Shown here one piece after another: positions 1 to 12,049 of a stretch of DNA of 64,000 nt. How positions within the stretch are numbered: the stretch's first letter is position 1; every line of letters begins with the position of its first letter. The translations under genes were made by a program, and so were the position numbers. This DNA is from Lytechinus pictus. Taxonomy: Eukaryota > Echinodermata > Echinoidea > Temnopleuroida > Toxopneustidae. Where the stretch lies: NCBI RefSeq assembly GCF_037042905.1, contig NC_087257.1, positions 12,622,001 to 12,686,000 of the forward strand, read 5' to 3'. The notes under the pieces were generated by a model, which was given only the letters and a program-made list of their open reading frames with translations, had not been told where the DNA came from and did no database searches.

Positions 1-2695
1 ATAACCCCGCCCACTCTGACCAGATACTTGGGTACCTGCGTGTTTTCATATTATGACTGATTTGCAAAATAATAGGAAATTTTATAAAGCTCACATCCAT
101 CATGTCAATTACCAATGAAATAACCTAAATTCCAGGCGTAGTAGTGCTTGTTTAGGTATACGTTGACCATGCATGGAATAGCCACTCCCCTTTGATCAGA
201 CACTACATGTGCATGGTGTATGCAGGGAACAAGATGTAATTAACATGTTAAACAAATCAATGCAATGACTATGCATATTGTAAATTCCACCCAATACATT
301 AAAGAGAGGGTGAATCATCTAATCCTTGGGATGGCTGTTTACAGTGATTAACAAGATAATAAGACGATACAAAAAAATACGATAGAATGGTTTCCTATTA
401 ACTGAATGATGTAATCAACATGTTCAGTGGATCAATTAAATTGTCATTGTACATTGAGAATTCAATTCATGCTTGTCCAATCAAGCATTTCAATGAGTAT
501 GGTTAAAAATAAATAAAGAATTCGTTACTAAGCATTATCTGCCAGCATAAAAATGTCATTGTAATTCCAGGATGATTATTTTGGCGCACAAATTAAGATC
601 ATGAGAGAACAAGCCAAATAATTATACCTATACGGTTCTTTAAAGCGAAAAAATGTGTAGAATACTTTTAACAAGAGTTATTCTTAAATCAGCATTTCAG
701 GGTTGTAACAATAAACTACTCTGGACGGGCGTATACAGTAGTATACATTGATCATTCATGAAATAGCCACTCCCCTTCCCATCGGATACTGCATGTAATT
801 GGTGTATGCCGATAGACAAGTTGAAATTTACATATCAAACAAAATCAATGTTATTGGTTACGCATATTGTAAAATCGGCCCAAGCCTTCCCTATCGAGCA
901 CTTCAGTGAGTATGATAACATGAATAATGGATATAGATTGATAATGCATGTGCAGGTACAATACAATTCATCATGCATGAAGGAGCCATGCCCTCCCTGA
1001 TCAGACACGTGGATTCACAGTGCTTGATCATGTAAAGGATATAGCCACACCCCCTCTGATCAGACACTACATGTACATGGTGTATACATGCGGGTACACA
1101 AGTTTAAAATTAACATAATAAATAAGTCATTGTAATCAGTTATGCATATTATAAAACCAACCAATGCCTCCGCGATCGAGCATTTCGATCAAGGATCATA
1201 ATAGATAGAGATTGATCATGTATGTATACGTGGTATAGCCACACCCTCTCTGACCAGACACTTGAGAACATACGTGTTTTCATATTAGGATTGAACGCAA
1301 AATAAGAATTCTTACAAAGCTCCCATCAGTTATCAATTAAATACCCTGCATACCGGATGAATCAGTAGAATACAAGGATAGGTATGCGTCTTGTATAATT
1401 ATCAAGAATAGGAATAGCCACTCCCTCTGATCAGATAGTACGTGTACATGATGTAGGCCAATGCAGGCATACAAAGTGACAGGATGACTAAACGATACCA
1501 AGAAAATTTTGAGGATAAAGCGGTTTCCTAATGACTGAATGCATTCCGCATTATAATCAACATAATAGATCATTGTGAATTGTGAGAAGTATAGATTCAT
1601 GCCTGTCCTAGCGAACATTTGAGTACGGCGTACGTACACGCATGTGTAGCCACACCCTCACTGCTCACTTACAAGACGTTATGGCGCATGCGTGTTTTCG
1701 TTTATAGAGTTTGTGGCAAGGCTCGTACCTATACCATTAAAACATAAATTGACGATAAGCCACACCCCAATCTGATCAGAGAGTGATGTATATGTACATG
1801 TAAAGCATGCAAGCGTAAGTTCATGCATGACCAACGGTATCCACAACAAGCATAGCCCAACAGTGATTTTACATTTCAAACGAACCGTTTAAAATACTTG
1901 TGTTAATTACAGTCTCATTCATTGCTCGATCAAGCAAATGGGATTACATTTCCAGCGAATTGGTTGAAATAGTTGAGATGGTGAACTATAAATAATGCAA
2001 TTATCACAAGAATAGGATAATACCTCTAGTCTGCAGTACTAAGGTTTGTAAAGATTATAGAGGTACTTACCTGATGCAAAAGAAAACCCTGACAAATTAT
2101 TAGAGATAAGTAGTAATCAATCGAGTGAAATTATTCAGCATTGATAATATTTTTTAACCTAATTGTCATAAGAGTCGCTTACACGCCTGCGTAGCCACAC
2201 CCTCACTGACAAGACCTTATGACGCATGCGTGTTTTCAATTATAGAGTTTATGGCAAAGCTCGTATACCATTCAAACACAAATTAGCCATGTGTAAGCCA
2301 CATATCACTCTGATCAGACAGTGATGTAAAGCAGGCACGCGTCAGTTCACGCATGACCAATGGTAAATTAACACAACAATCATAGAACGACAATAGGGAT
2401 TACATTTCAAACGAACCGTTTAAAATACTTGTGTTAATTACAGTCCCATTCAATGCTCAATCAAGCAAATGGGATTACATTTCAAGTGAATTGGTTAAAA
2501 TTGTTGAGATGGTGAACAATAATGCAATTACCACAAAAATACCTCTAATTTTAGTATAAGGTTTGCAAAGATTCTAGAGGTATATGATACAAAAGAGACA
2601 AATTGAGATAAGTGGTAATCAATTGAGTAAATATATTCCGCATTGAGAATAATTTTTAACCAAATTGGCAAAATACACGCGGTTGAATACAAATA
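1..2695. repeat. Diverged tandem repeat block
   Basis: No gene is visible. Phrases such as TAGCCACACCCTCACTG, CTCTGATCAGACA and GCATGCGTGTTTTC recur many times at different degrees of decay. The clearest unit is about 530 bp: roughly 1,636-2,179 is repeated as 2,180-2,690, beginning with the TAGCCACACCC phrase and continuing through ACGAACCGTTTAAAATACTT in both. The opening of the window (1-115) is again similar to 1,233-1,345, so older copies of part of the unit extend leftward. I recognise no family. Confidence 0.75.
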
Positions 2696-3532
2696 TACAT
2701 AAATAGGATATTACTAAACATCTCATTCAGTTATATTATTTAAGGGCAGGAACTTTATCAGCCTTCAGAATTGAAGTATGCCTAATGAAAACTATGAAGT
2801 GTAATTGACAAAAACATGCTTCATCATGTATGAGGATGGTTTGTTATATTAAAAACCCAGAGTCAAAATTTATGTTTTACTCCTCTATACATTTCCTTGT
2901 TTCCCTTTTTTCGAATGTATCTAATATGTCAAAACATTTGCGATGAATATAATTTGACATTACAGCGATGCATGATCAGTCCAAGTACAGCTGTGGTTAG
3001 TATGGTGGGAAAAAAAATCGGTGAATCAGAGAAAAGTAAATACAAATACTGTATGGGAAGCGCTTTTGTGGCTTTTTATTTTCTCGTTTACATATACTGT
3101 ACGTGACTTTTTACAAAGTTATGATTATATGTATCCAAAATATTGAATATCAGGTATTAAAATGTGTGTTGTACACATTGCATAAATATTAACTCTCTTC
3201 TTTTTCCAACATGTTTTGAAGAAAAATAATTATATTTTTCCGCAGGAAACTTCAATAGAAGCAGATTTTGTCAGTGCCGATAACTTTGAAATTACAGAAA
3301 GGACTAAATGGAAAACAATATGATAATAATTTCAAAGTTAAGCATAGTACATTTACAAAATAGAGATCAGGGGTCGTTCTATCCGAAAGGCATTTGGTAT
3401 GAACAAAAATAAAACGTCCGTTTTCGGAAAGGGAAAGGCGATGTATCATTCAGTCATTCAGTATTAAAGTCTCGATACATTAGAAAAATGGGGAAGAAAG
3501 AGTCATATCACCTGTTGTAACGTTGATGTTGC
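2696..3532. other. AT-rich stretch without recognisable genes
   Basis: Only short chance ORFs are present. By its position this would be intron or 3' flank of the minus-strand SDR gene, or trailing sequence of the LINE fragment that follows. I see no RT motif on either strand. Confidence 0.4.
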
Positions 3533-4447
3533 TCAATCTCTGTAGGGGTTCCATGTAGTCGTACCTTTTTCCTTCCATTGGAGGACGATTTTAGCACCTT
3601 GTAACTTTATTCTTGTAGATTGGTTTTTTTCCTTTCGCAACTTGTAAGCAATTTCGGCAAGGTGGCCACGTTGAGCTTTCAGGGTGGGAGGGAGGTCTGT
3701 CCTGACCGTTATGCGAGGGGGAGGTGATGATTGCGTTTCCGCTGCGATTCCTGGCTGCTGCGATGTTTCCTTTGGGCGTCTTAGGTTCTCGAAAGTTGAA
3801 AGAATGAGATCTCTGTCTGGCATCCTGACGAATTTAGCGATTATCGGAGCGGGTCGGAAACGGGCTGCGGCACCGGCGTCTGGGGTCCGAGGTGGGTTGC
3901 GATTGGGTAAGCGATGTGCGTTGATGAGTTGGATCCCTTTTGCCCTTCCCTCGTCAACACCAAGAAAGATGAATACTTTAAGTAATGTTATATATATATC
4001 CTCATTAGGCTCACCATCAACTCCGTAGAATAGCAGATTGGGTTTTCGGTTGTAGATTTCCATCAAGAGAAGTTTCTCTTTTAAATTGGATATTTCGTCT
4101 TGTAGTGGAGCAATGGTAGCTGGTATAGAATTCTCAACCTCAGCTATTTTGGCAGAATTAACCTCAATTGTAGTTTCCACATCTGTAAGGCGGCGATTAA
4201 AAGACTGAAGTTCAGTATTGATGTTATCAAGTTTAGACAAGATTTTGTCAGAAAAGTTGGCAATATCTCGCTGTAATTCCGAATTAGAGGGATCCGAAGA
4301 GGTTGGAGAGCTAGAGTGCACTTTATCTGCCACGGTGGCCGATGCGGCCGGCTGCTTGCTCGCAGTTTGTCGGGTAACAGGCCTCGGGCCATGGGATGCC
4401 ATAATTCGCAGTTGATAGAATTTTTGTGTAATCTTAATAGGTGGCAA
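3533..4447 (-). CDS. LINE ORF1-type protein (L1 ORF1p-like)
   Basis: This is an uninterrupted 304-residue ORF with the architecture of LINE ORF1 proteins, which bind RNA as trimers and act as nucleic-acid chaperones. A low-complexity Pro/Ser/Thr-rich N-terminus (about 1-50) is followed by a heptad-rich coiled coil (about 53-135). Next comes an RRM-like segment starting at NLLFYGV (137-143), then a basic C-terminal domain (about 245-300, ITVRTDLPPTLKAQRGHL). Met16 (MASHGPRP) may be the real start. The ORF is unbroken, unlike most elements here, which suggests a fairly recent insertion. No ORF2 (endonuclease/RT) is visible beside it, so the copy is incomplete. It lies downstream of the minus-strand SDR exons, in the same orientation. 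Assignment to the ORF1 class is good; the clade is uncertain. Confidence 0.75.
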   Translation of the reverse strand: MPPIKITQKFYQLRIMASHGPRPVTRQTASKQPAASATVADKVHSSSPTSSDPSNSELQRDIANFSDKILSKLDNINTELQSFNRRLTDVETTIEVNSAKIAEVENSIPATIAPLQDEISNLKEKLLLMEIYNRKPNLLFYGVDGEPNEDIYITLLKVFIFLGVDEGRAKGIQLINAHRLPNRNPPRTPDAGAAARFRPAPIIAKFVRMPDRDLILSTFENLRRPKETSQQPGIAAETQSSPPPRITVRTDLPPTLKAQRGHLAEIAYKLRKEKNQSTRIKLQGAKIVLQWKEKGTTTWNPYRD

Positions 4448-4789
4448 GAGCTCTGCTCAGTGCGTCCGTTCAGCTCGAAGTCATGTCACGAATCATATAA
4501 AATATAAAAATTATGTGGATAATACAGGTTACTGGCACAGAACTGTGTTGGTATATTGCATATGTATAGCTGGCAAGTTTTGCGGGTGTCATTGCGGAGT
4601 GAATAAATTGTTGAGGGTCAGTTAGTGCCTTTTGCTGCTTAGTTTGAGATTAGCTGCGCACCTAAAGGTTCGCATCTCGCAGGTAACACGCAGTTCCAAC
4701 GCAGGTGCCTCGCAGTGTCCGTATGTCCTATATGTTGCCCGTGCCCCGTAACACAAAACATATAACACGCAAGTAGTCTGTATGCCTTC

Positions 4790-4953
4790 CCTGGGGAGTG
4801 TTTCATCAACATTTTCATCCGACAGGTTGTCAGTTCTGACATCTTTCTCTGATGTTGATTGGCTGAGAGGTACTGTTACTATGGTAACTGTCGGAAAAAA
4901 TGGGACTTGTCGGATAAAACGTCCGACAAGTCCTTTCATGAAACGCCCCCAGG
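4790..4953. mobile_element. Short palindromic element (MITE-like)
   Basis: Ends CTGGGGAGTGTTTCATC and CTTTCATGAAACGCCCCCAG are inverted copies. The interior holds the phrase TTGATTGGCTGAGAGG, which recurs in several similar elements of this window. It has no coding capacity. Confidence 0.65.
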
Positions 4954-5099
4954 TATAAGTAGCACGCGCCAAGCAAGTAAGACATATAAAAAAATCCTTG
5001 TCTGCCAAAACCCAGCACGCTACCCATTTGCACCCGCATAACTTGCATTGAAATGTGCATGTGACTGCTATAGGGCCTTTAGTGACGTGAAATACTTAC

Positions 5100-8000
5100 T
5101 TGACTGCATTTACTCGTACACCTTTGGAAGCCAAATCTGGGGGGGGGGGGAGAAAAAAAACCCTTTAGAAAGGAATTCAGTGGTGGTCAATATGGCATTG
5201 AATCTACAAAACATAATATGTGTGTGAGGGTGTGTGTGAGTGTGTGTGTGTGTGTGAAAAGGTAAATTCCAAATGGAAAAGAATGGTGAAATTTCAAAGA
5301 TATTTGATAGAGAATTAAAAAGTTGATGGATATATTTTGAAGAGTGGTAATGACGACTATTCCATTTGTCATGTATTGTTCATAGCTTTCTCCCGATCAT
5401 CCTTTTTCACTAAAAAATCTCGACACCAAATAATTTACAGTTTTAAGGGCCCGTTTCATAAAGAGTTACAACTGTTTTGACTTTGCCATTATGGCAACTA
5501 CCATGACAACAGGGCTCAGCAGCCAATCAAAATCAAGGTTACGATGGTAGTTGTCACAATGGCAAAGTTACAACAGTTGTAACTCTTTATGAAACGGGCC
5601 CCAGATATTGGTTTCATTGATAATAAGAATGACATACCTAAAGCAGTACATCTTGTAAACTGGTCAATAGCAGCTTTTGAAATGTTGTAAGCCAACATAC
5701 CGGGCACCTGAAAATATAGTATAAAAATCCCCAATCAGATCAAGAAGATTCTATGACTGGAGTTCCAACAGTCAACAAATTTATTCAAGCAGCTGTTCAT
5801 TTCTAAAGAAGCACAAAAGAAAGAATGGCAATTAGGACCCTTTTGATGTCCAGCTTCGAAGCCGCCAGTTTCATTGAAGAAATCTGAGGGGTGAAATTTT
5901 ACGAAAATTCATTTGTATCGATTTTCCATCTTTCATATTAATAACCAAACTGAAATTTGAATGCATGACAAAACATCAATAACCAAGCACTATTACGACG
6001 AGATATTTGCCCAGATTATATCAATTAACCTTAATTAGTGAAAAAAGAAAGAATTTGACCTTTACTGAAACCAGATCTTAACACTTTTCCGATCGTTTGC
6101 GGCGAATGAAAATTTCAAATGTGGTCGGTGGAATATTGTTTTTCATTACTGTATATGCCAGATGAGTGCCCGCACGTGCCCAGTCAAGCAAATTTGAGTC
6201 ATATTTAAGGACATATTGCATAGTTTATTTTCGCATGCCTCCGAATTATGTACTACACATATAACCAGACCAAGATCATGAAGATGCGGCGAAAAAGTAA
6301 TTATCATCACAAAAGCATATTTCCCTTTCTGTATGACCTATAGATAGCTGCTGAGTCATGCGGAAATCATTTGTCAACACAATTGCAAGAGATGTTGAGC
6401 AAAGTGCATGCCTGACATACTTTCTGCTGGCGGCTTCGAAGCTTGTTCAAAGGGATTTTGTTTGCTGTTACTCCATCTCATTTAAACCTCCTTGATCAGA
6501 TGATGCTTGAAGGTTTGCATGGTGGAATAAACAATCGCGGACTTAATCCTCATTTTATCCCTCTTTATATACATATTCGAGACTGCACACACCCAGACCG
6601 TATTCCTCCCCCTACATCTGAAACATTGTAAACTAAAAGTTGAAATCTAAAAAAAAAATTATGGGGAATGATCATTTGCTCATGTGGTCTGGTTTCAATG
6701 AACAACTTTTCAAATTCACTTAAAAATTTATACATTAGAAACATTCTGATTTACTTATTCGAAATGCATACCCCAATTTATCAAAGTAAACTCAGCAATA
6801 TTTTGTTTTCTTTTCTATTTTGCTTTGGAGTTCACAAAGACACAGGTGCAATGCGTGATAAAAGCTTAAAGATGTTAAGTGTTATTATCAGTGGCGCTTC
6901 CCCCCCCCCTCAAAAAAAAAAAAATAAAATAAAAATACGACCAAGAATAAAAAAGGCAAGGAACAGGAAAAAGAGAAGTTTGAACTATGATATTGTTTTC
7001 TTAATAAATTATCATGTCAAAATCTATCACAAAATTAAATTTTTGTAATAAGAAATATCGAAATTTGTGCTCACTTGCTTCACTCGCTCATAACTTTTTT
7101 TCATAAATAGATTTTGCCTGGTATACAATATCTATATAGGGCCCTTCATTTTGTTTGTGGGGGGGGGGGGCTCATGACACCACCGATCAGTGGTAATGGT
7201 AGAAACTGATCTGTATAGATTGAAATCCTCACTGGTAACAGGCATCTGAATGAGAAATCCATTTCTTACCAAATTTGATATTTTTTGTTCTCTTGCAGCT
7301 AATAATAATAATAATAATAATATATATATATATTAACAAGTGCACACCTAGTTACCATTAATGCCTAAAGTATTTCCATTTATTTGAATGCAAGATAAAA
7401 GAGCATTGTCGATTAAATACCTTGCTCACGGGCACAGGTATACCGCGGCCGGGGATCGAACCCCGGACTTTCCATGTAAAGTCATGCGCCTTAGACCACT
7501 CAGCCACGGCACCTCGCCTATATAATCACGATTACAAACCTTTAGGTCAAGACAGGATTGAATCACCTGATATTTTTGTGATAATCGGTCGCTTTTAAAA
7601 GTCTCGATAATTATGACTACTAGAACGTCTAATAATTATGGTAGTTTAAATTTACACAGTATAGGCCATACGGAGGGGGAAAATGATAAATTTACTTTAC
7701 TTTCTGCAAAGCATGCAATAATCATATTGTTAGGGTATTCCACTTGAGTTGAAAAATCAGGCCACAGTGCTTCATCTTTTAATCTAATAAAAGGTATACA
7801 CACATATACTATATCTAAACTCTAGACTTATTAAGAACTAATATATACCATGGACCTTTGCAGTAGGTCCATGTATATACATGTACCTACCACTCGCTTT
7901 CCACAGATACTGGAAACATTCACTACACACCCTGAATCAAAATTTAAAAGAAAAAGATATAAAGTTTACAAAAAGAAGAAGGAAGTATATTAATCAGGGA

Positions 8001-10509
8001 CCATATATTGATTTCATTTTATTGTTTTCTTCTGCATTCATATAATTCGTATAATACATTTTTAAATAACATGACAAAGATATGAAACTAACATAGTTTT
8101 TTAAACATTTTAAACAAGTGTATCGAATCTTATACAACATACTTAATTTTCAAAATAAATTAAGCAACTACTGTTAAGTTCATATGGTAAATATAGTTGT
8201 ATAAAAAGTGTTTTTACTGTGTATTAACAAATAATCTGGCAGCTTAGAGTTAAGTTCCAATCAATTAAAGAAGAGACGTACCTTTAGATTTGATCAAGTG
8301 AGGTGCTGCTAGGTTGGTAATCTGTAGAACGGACCTGACGTTGAGTTTGATCATGTGATCATAAGTCTCCATCAGATTCTCACTGGATAGGGGTGATAGC
8401 ATGCAAGCTCCGGCATTATTTACCTTAACAACAAAAACAAAAAGACCAGGCTCTCCGTTTCAGAAAGATTTGTTACAATAATAAATGCACAGTTTCTATA
8501 ACGTCATGTGTGTTATCAACCAATCAAATCGAATGATTTCAGTAGCTCTTAACTGTTATATGTTCTATTGTAATACGTTTATCAAACGGGTCCAATGATT
8601 CGGAAAAAAGATTAAAGCAAATGCGAAAGTAAATTTACAATATTAAATTACGAGCGTATTGGTATTGAATCTTACCATGCAGTCATACGGGCTTGAAGAA
8701 ACTTGCCCTTTTCCTCCAAGCAAGCTATCATGACAGATAAAAAAAAAATCCTAAAAATCGAACAACTATAATTCAGAGCAGCATCTCACCTTTGCGTGAA
8801 CAAATTATAGCATAAAGGAAAGTGACAAATACATGTTTGATAACGGAATCTACATTTTCTTAAATATTTGAGAATAACCTCACCAAGACATCTAATTTTC
8901 CAAAGTGTGTGACAGTTGATTCCATAACCCTCTTCACGTCATCTTCGACACACATATCAGCCTTGATAGTGAGAACCTGTAAGATGAACATAATAACAAT
9001 AATAATGATAATAATAAATAATAATCTTTCAATCTGAAGGACGTGGGTTCGATTCCAAGCCAAGGTGGATACGTGCGCTATACAAATCCTATATTATTTA
9101 TTATGTTATTTACAAAAATAAAGGTATTAAAAGAAGATATCGAAACAAATTGATTGAAAATCATTTTTCTTTAATAATTGACGGCTTAAAATCATGTGTA
9201 TCTTCTGGATATGATTTGCACCTTGGTAGCCGAAGGTTTACACATGAAAATCATAATGAAATTGCCCTGTGTGATGGCTCCCTGGTCAAACGCCTCAAAA
9301 GAAACCCATACAAGAAACCTTAAGGACGAATCATAACGTCTATACCATGCAATGGATAGTAAAACCTAGCTCCCAATATATTTGATGATAAACTTATTGG
9401 TTAGGTGTAAATTGACTTGAAAACTCCACATCAAGCAAAAAATTTATCCTTTTAATGTTTTTTTTTCATCGATGTATTTGTTCAGATATTCTTGAGAGAA
9501 AAAAAAGTATTTATATCAACTTTTGATCTCAACACTCAAAAAATTTTACCTTGAAAGTTTTTGCTATCCACTACAAACATAATTATCAATGATGTAAATT
9601 TTCTTGTATGTCAACACAAAACAAAAGAACGTGCATAGTCAAATAAAAACACTGGTTTCAAATTAATATTTTCTGAAAGATTATTTTGGACAACTGCTCA
9701 AGAAATTATGTAATTTTTTGAGGTACTCCACTAATATATACAAACACCCCCTTAACCCCTCACCCCCCCGCCTGCAAACTAATTTGTACCTTTTCCTTTG
9801 TAAGGCCCTTAGCCAAGCAGTCCTGTGCATATTTCTCTAGCCTTTCTTCATCTCGACCGACTAATGCCAGACTGGCTCCTGACGAAGCAAATTCAAGGGC
9901 GGTCTCAGCTCCAATCCCTGAGCTAGCCCCTGTAAAGAAAAAATAAAAATTCACGAAATTCAATCTTTTGATTAGTAAAAACAGGTAAGATTTAAAAGAA
10001 ATTACGTTAGTAAATCAATGAATGTTAGATTTAAATTCGCTTTTGTGTAAAAAATATATTACTAGTTCTATTTGATATCGGTTAGCCTCACAATTTTTAA
10101 ATTTTCGTCAAGCGTCTGAGCTCCGCCGTGAAGGCCCTCACCTGGGTTAATCATCGCAGGGTCATTTGGGACAATTATTGTTTTCGAGTAGGAAGGGTGG
10201 GGGGCGGTGTCCGATATCCAGACATAAAACCATTATCGTTTGCTCTGTTAGTGTAGGCCTACTTTCTCTCAGAGTCATGCATTTAATAGGAAAAAAAAGT
10301 ATTTATAAATATTCGTGCTTTGTAATATTGCCTGATATTACTTCAAATCGATTCATGATCGAGATATTGATCGGCAAATTCGGACAAAATGCCCTTTTGT
10401 CCGGACGAACAAATCCGATCAGGACATAATTACAACCCAGCCAGACAAACAAGTTATTGGGTATATACATACCAGTTATTAACACCACTTTGCCTTTGAA
10501 TTCTCCCAT
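5100..10509 (-). CDS. Short-chain dehydrogenase/reductase, minus copy, exons 1-7 (3' end not found)
   Basis: This is an NAD(P)-dependent classical SDR oxidoreductase. Exons, read on the minus strand: 10509-10473, 9929-9790, 8976-8884, 8423-8282, 7931-7891, 5707-5638, 5136-5100. All are bounded by AG/GT and join in frame to 186 codons. The start is ATG at 10509 (MGEFKGKVVLIT). Motifs seen: TGASSGIG cofactor loop (12-19), NNAG (92-95), catalytic Asn118, Ser145 (NVSS) and YNISK (Tyr158, Lys162), so the active site is intact. The exon lengths 37/140/93/142/41/70/37 equal those of the plus paralog at 12,688. The equivalents of paralog exons 8 and 9 (PGAIETP and the C-terminus) were not found to the left. 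They may lie outside the window or be lost; the LINE ORF1 at 3,533-4,447 sits near where they would be expected. The substrate cannot be told. Confidence 0.88.
5137..5150 (-). promoter_or_regulatory. Splice acceptor built on a poly-C tract
   Basis: On the minus strand the pyrimidine tract of SDR exon 7 is a run of twelve C, preceded by T-rich sequence and followed directly by AG. A homopolymer as acceptor tract is length-unstable and could affect splicing. Confidence 0.6.
5217..5257. repeat. (TG)n microsatellite
   Basis: About 40 bp of TG dinucleotides with a few GAG interruptions, in an intron of the minus SDR gene. Confidence 0.85.
5447..5601. mobile_element. Palindromic MITE-like element
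   Basis: The ends GGGCCCGTTTCATAAAGAGT and ACTCTTTATGAAACGGGCCC are exact inverted repeats, and the arms continue inward (ACAACTGTT/AACAGTTGT). The interior includes CAGCCAATCAAAATCAAGG. It is non-coding and lies between exons 6 and 7 of the minus SDR gene. Confidence 0.85.
7301..7514 (-). mobile_element. tRNA-derived SINE
   Basis: Read on the minus strand, the head resembles a tRNA: box A-like TGGCTGAGTGGTCTAAGG, then box B GGTTCGATCC inside a CCGGGG/CCCCGG stem. A non-tRNA body follows, ending in a TTATTATTATT tail with a (TA)n stretch. Head, body and simple-repeat tail together identify a SINE, not a functional tRNA. It is inserted in intron 5 of the minus SDR gene. Confidence 0.75.
8451..8592. 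mobile_element. Palindromic MITE-like element
   Basis: The ends CCGTTTCAGAAAG and its degenerate inverse TACGTTTATCAAACGGG enclose the core CCAATCAAATCGAATGATTT followed by CAGTAGCT. The core is shared with other short elements in the window. It lies just 5' of SDR exon 4 (minus strand). Confidence 0.6.
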
Positions 10510-10692
10510 TTTGTCATCCACACTTTATTCGTACATCACGCGTCGACGTCGTAGATACAACTGAACTTGAACATGTTTAAATGTTGCGTGTGAGTGTTTT
10601 TTTGTTGTTTATTTTCAGCTGAGAAGACCAAAGTCCGAACTGAAGTCCATGGCCGCGTAGGGAAGCGGGGGTGCTACGGGGGAAGCACAACC

Positions 10693-10727
<35 letters not shown>

Positions 10728-11257
10728 ATTTTCTCTCTTTTCAGTTTTTTTTTTAAATCAGAAATACCTTTATTTGGGCGTGAAAACTTCCAAAGTCGTG
10801 CGCAACATACACGCGCAGACAGCATCTTGTACTCCACAAGGAGCACTAAAAGGGGTACGTTACAGGCCTTAATTAAAAAAGGACCAGTCGGGGGGGGGGG
10901 GTCGTCAGTGAATGACCACTTTAGTTTTTACAGTTTTATGCCTGTCACAGATTTTCAGGAATGCTGAACCATAACTCAAATCCTAAGAATTTCGTTTGTT
11001 TGCCCCATCTTTAAGAATACCCTCCATCCGCCCCTGGGGGTTCAGGGGGAATCAAAATCCCTGACCATGCTGACGTTAGAACTTGATATTCTATAGTTCT
11101 ATTAAGGTAGTATTATGGCAATACAAGTTAATGTGAATCTTTTCAAACCTGCTGTACTGCCTAATAATTAACATTCGGTCAATATCTACCACATTTTGGA
11201 TGTATTATATTGGGCCCAAATTGGCTGCAGTACATATACCTACTCGCCGCTGCCTAC

Positions 11258-11349
11258 TCCTTTATTTGTTTATTCATTTATTTACTTATTTATTCATTTA
11301 TTTATTCATTCATTCATTCATTTATTTATTCATTTATTTATTTATTTTA
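11258..11349. repeat. (ATTT/ATTC)n microsatellite
   Basis: About 90 bp of tetranucleotide units TTTA and TTCA. The ORFs through it are low-complexity artefacts. Confidence 0.9.
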
Positions 11350-11803
11350 CAAGGGGGCCGAATCGGGGTCAAATATAAACAAAAAATGACAAATGAACAA
11401 AGATATTAAGGACTTTCACATATCTTGATCATGACCTGTATTTCTGAATAGTGGCGGCGGCCCAAGGGGGGGGGGGGTGGGGTGACGATCTCTGACTTTT
11501 CAAGTAATAGGATATTCATATAATAGAAAGGGGAAAATTAAGAACAAGGGCCTTAAAGGGGTGGCAGTTCACTCCAACCCTTCATTTCATTAAAAAAAAG
11601 ACGTCACGAATATTGAGCTTTAGGCCTACAAGTTTGCCCCTATATAGTTACTACATTTTTCACAACAATCATTATTTGCCCCCCCCCCCCTCTTCCCGGA
11701 CGCGTCCCCATGGTTTTAGACTCATCTAGCTTGAATATATAGCCTTGCATGTGAAAAACTAATATCTTTCAGACTGGAGTACCATTTGAACAGTTTAACA
11801 AAA

Positions 11804-12049
11804 CACACAATACTGACAAGATTCATTTACACCAGCCCAGTATCTATATCGGAAAACACCAGGAATTAAGTGTTGAAATATTACCAGTTATAAATCAAAC
11901 CAATATTGGTTTAACACTGATTAGTGTTGGTTAAATGCCTATCTGGTGATGACCTAAGCCGAACTGGTGTTGTTTCAACACCTCTCTGGTGTTTTCCGAT
12001 AGGCCTATGGCTCGTGTTAAATGAACACCGGTGTCTTTGCAGTGTGGCA
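11804..12049. mobile_element. Imperfect palindromic element rich in GGTGTT
   Basis: Inner arms TATCGGAAAACACCA (11,857) and TGGTGTTTTCCGATA (to 12,001) are exact inverses. Outer arms (ATTCATTTACACCAG against GTTAAATGAACACCGG) are weaker. Several CTGGTGTT/AACACC motifs lie inside. It is non-coding. Confidence 0.5.

Noticed and set aside
3684-4028. 114-codon plus-strand ORF
   Set aside because: It is antisense to the LINE ORF1 and has no domain of its own.
4622-5060. ORFs of 67-128 codons on both strands
   Set aside because: They overlap the palindromic element at 4,790-4,953, whose symmetry produces open frames on both strands.
7440-7512. Functional tRNA gene
   Set aside because: Box A and box B are present, but the sequence continues into a non-tRNA body with a (TAA)n/(TA)n tail and lies in an intron, which marks a SINE.
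10594-10967. ORFs across the poly-A run on both strands
   Set aside because: Their length comes from the homopolymer (poly-Lys or poly-Phe), and there is no recognisable sequence around it.
11196-11409. 60-69-codon ORFs in the ATTT repeat
   Set aside because: They are low-complexity Phe/Ile/Leu/Tyr runs from a microsatellite.
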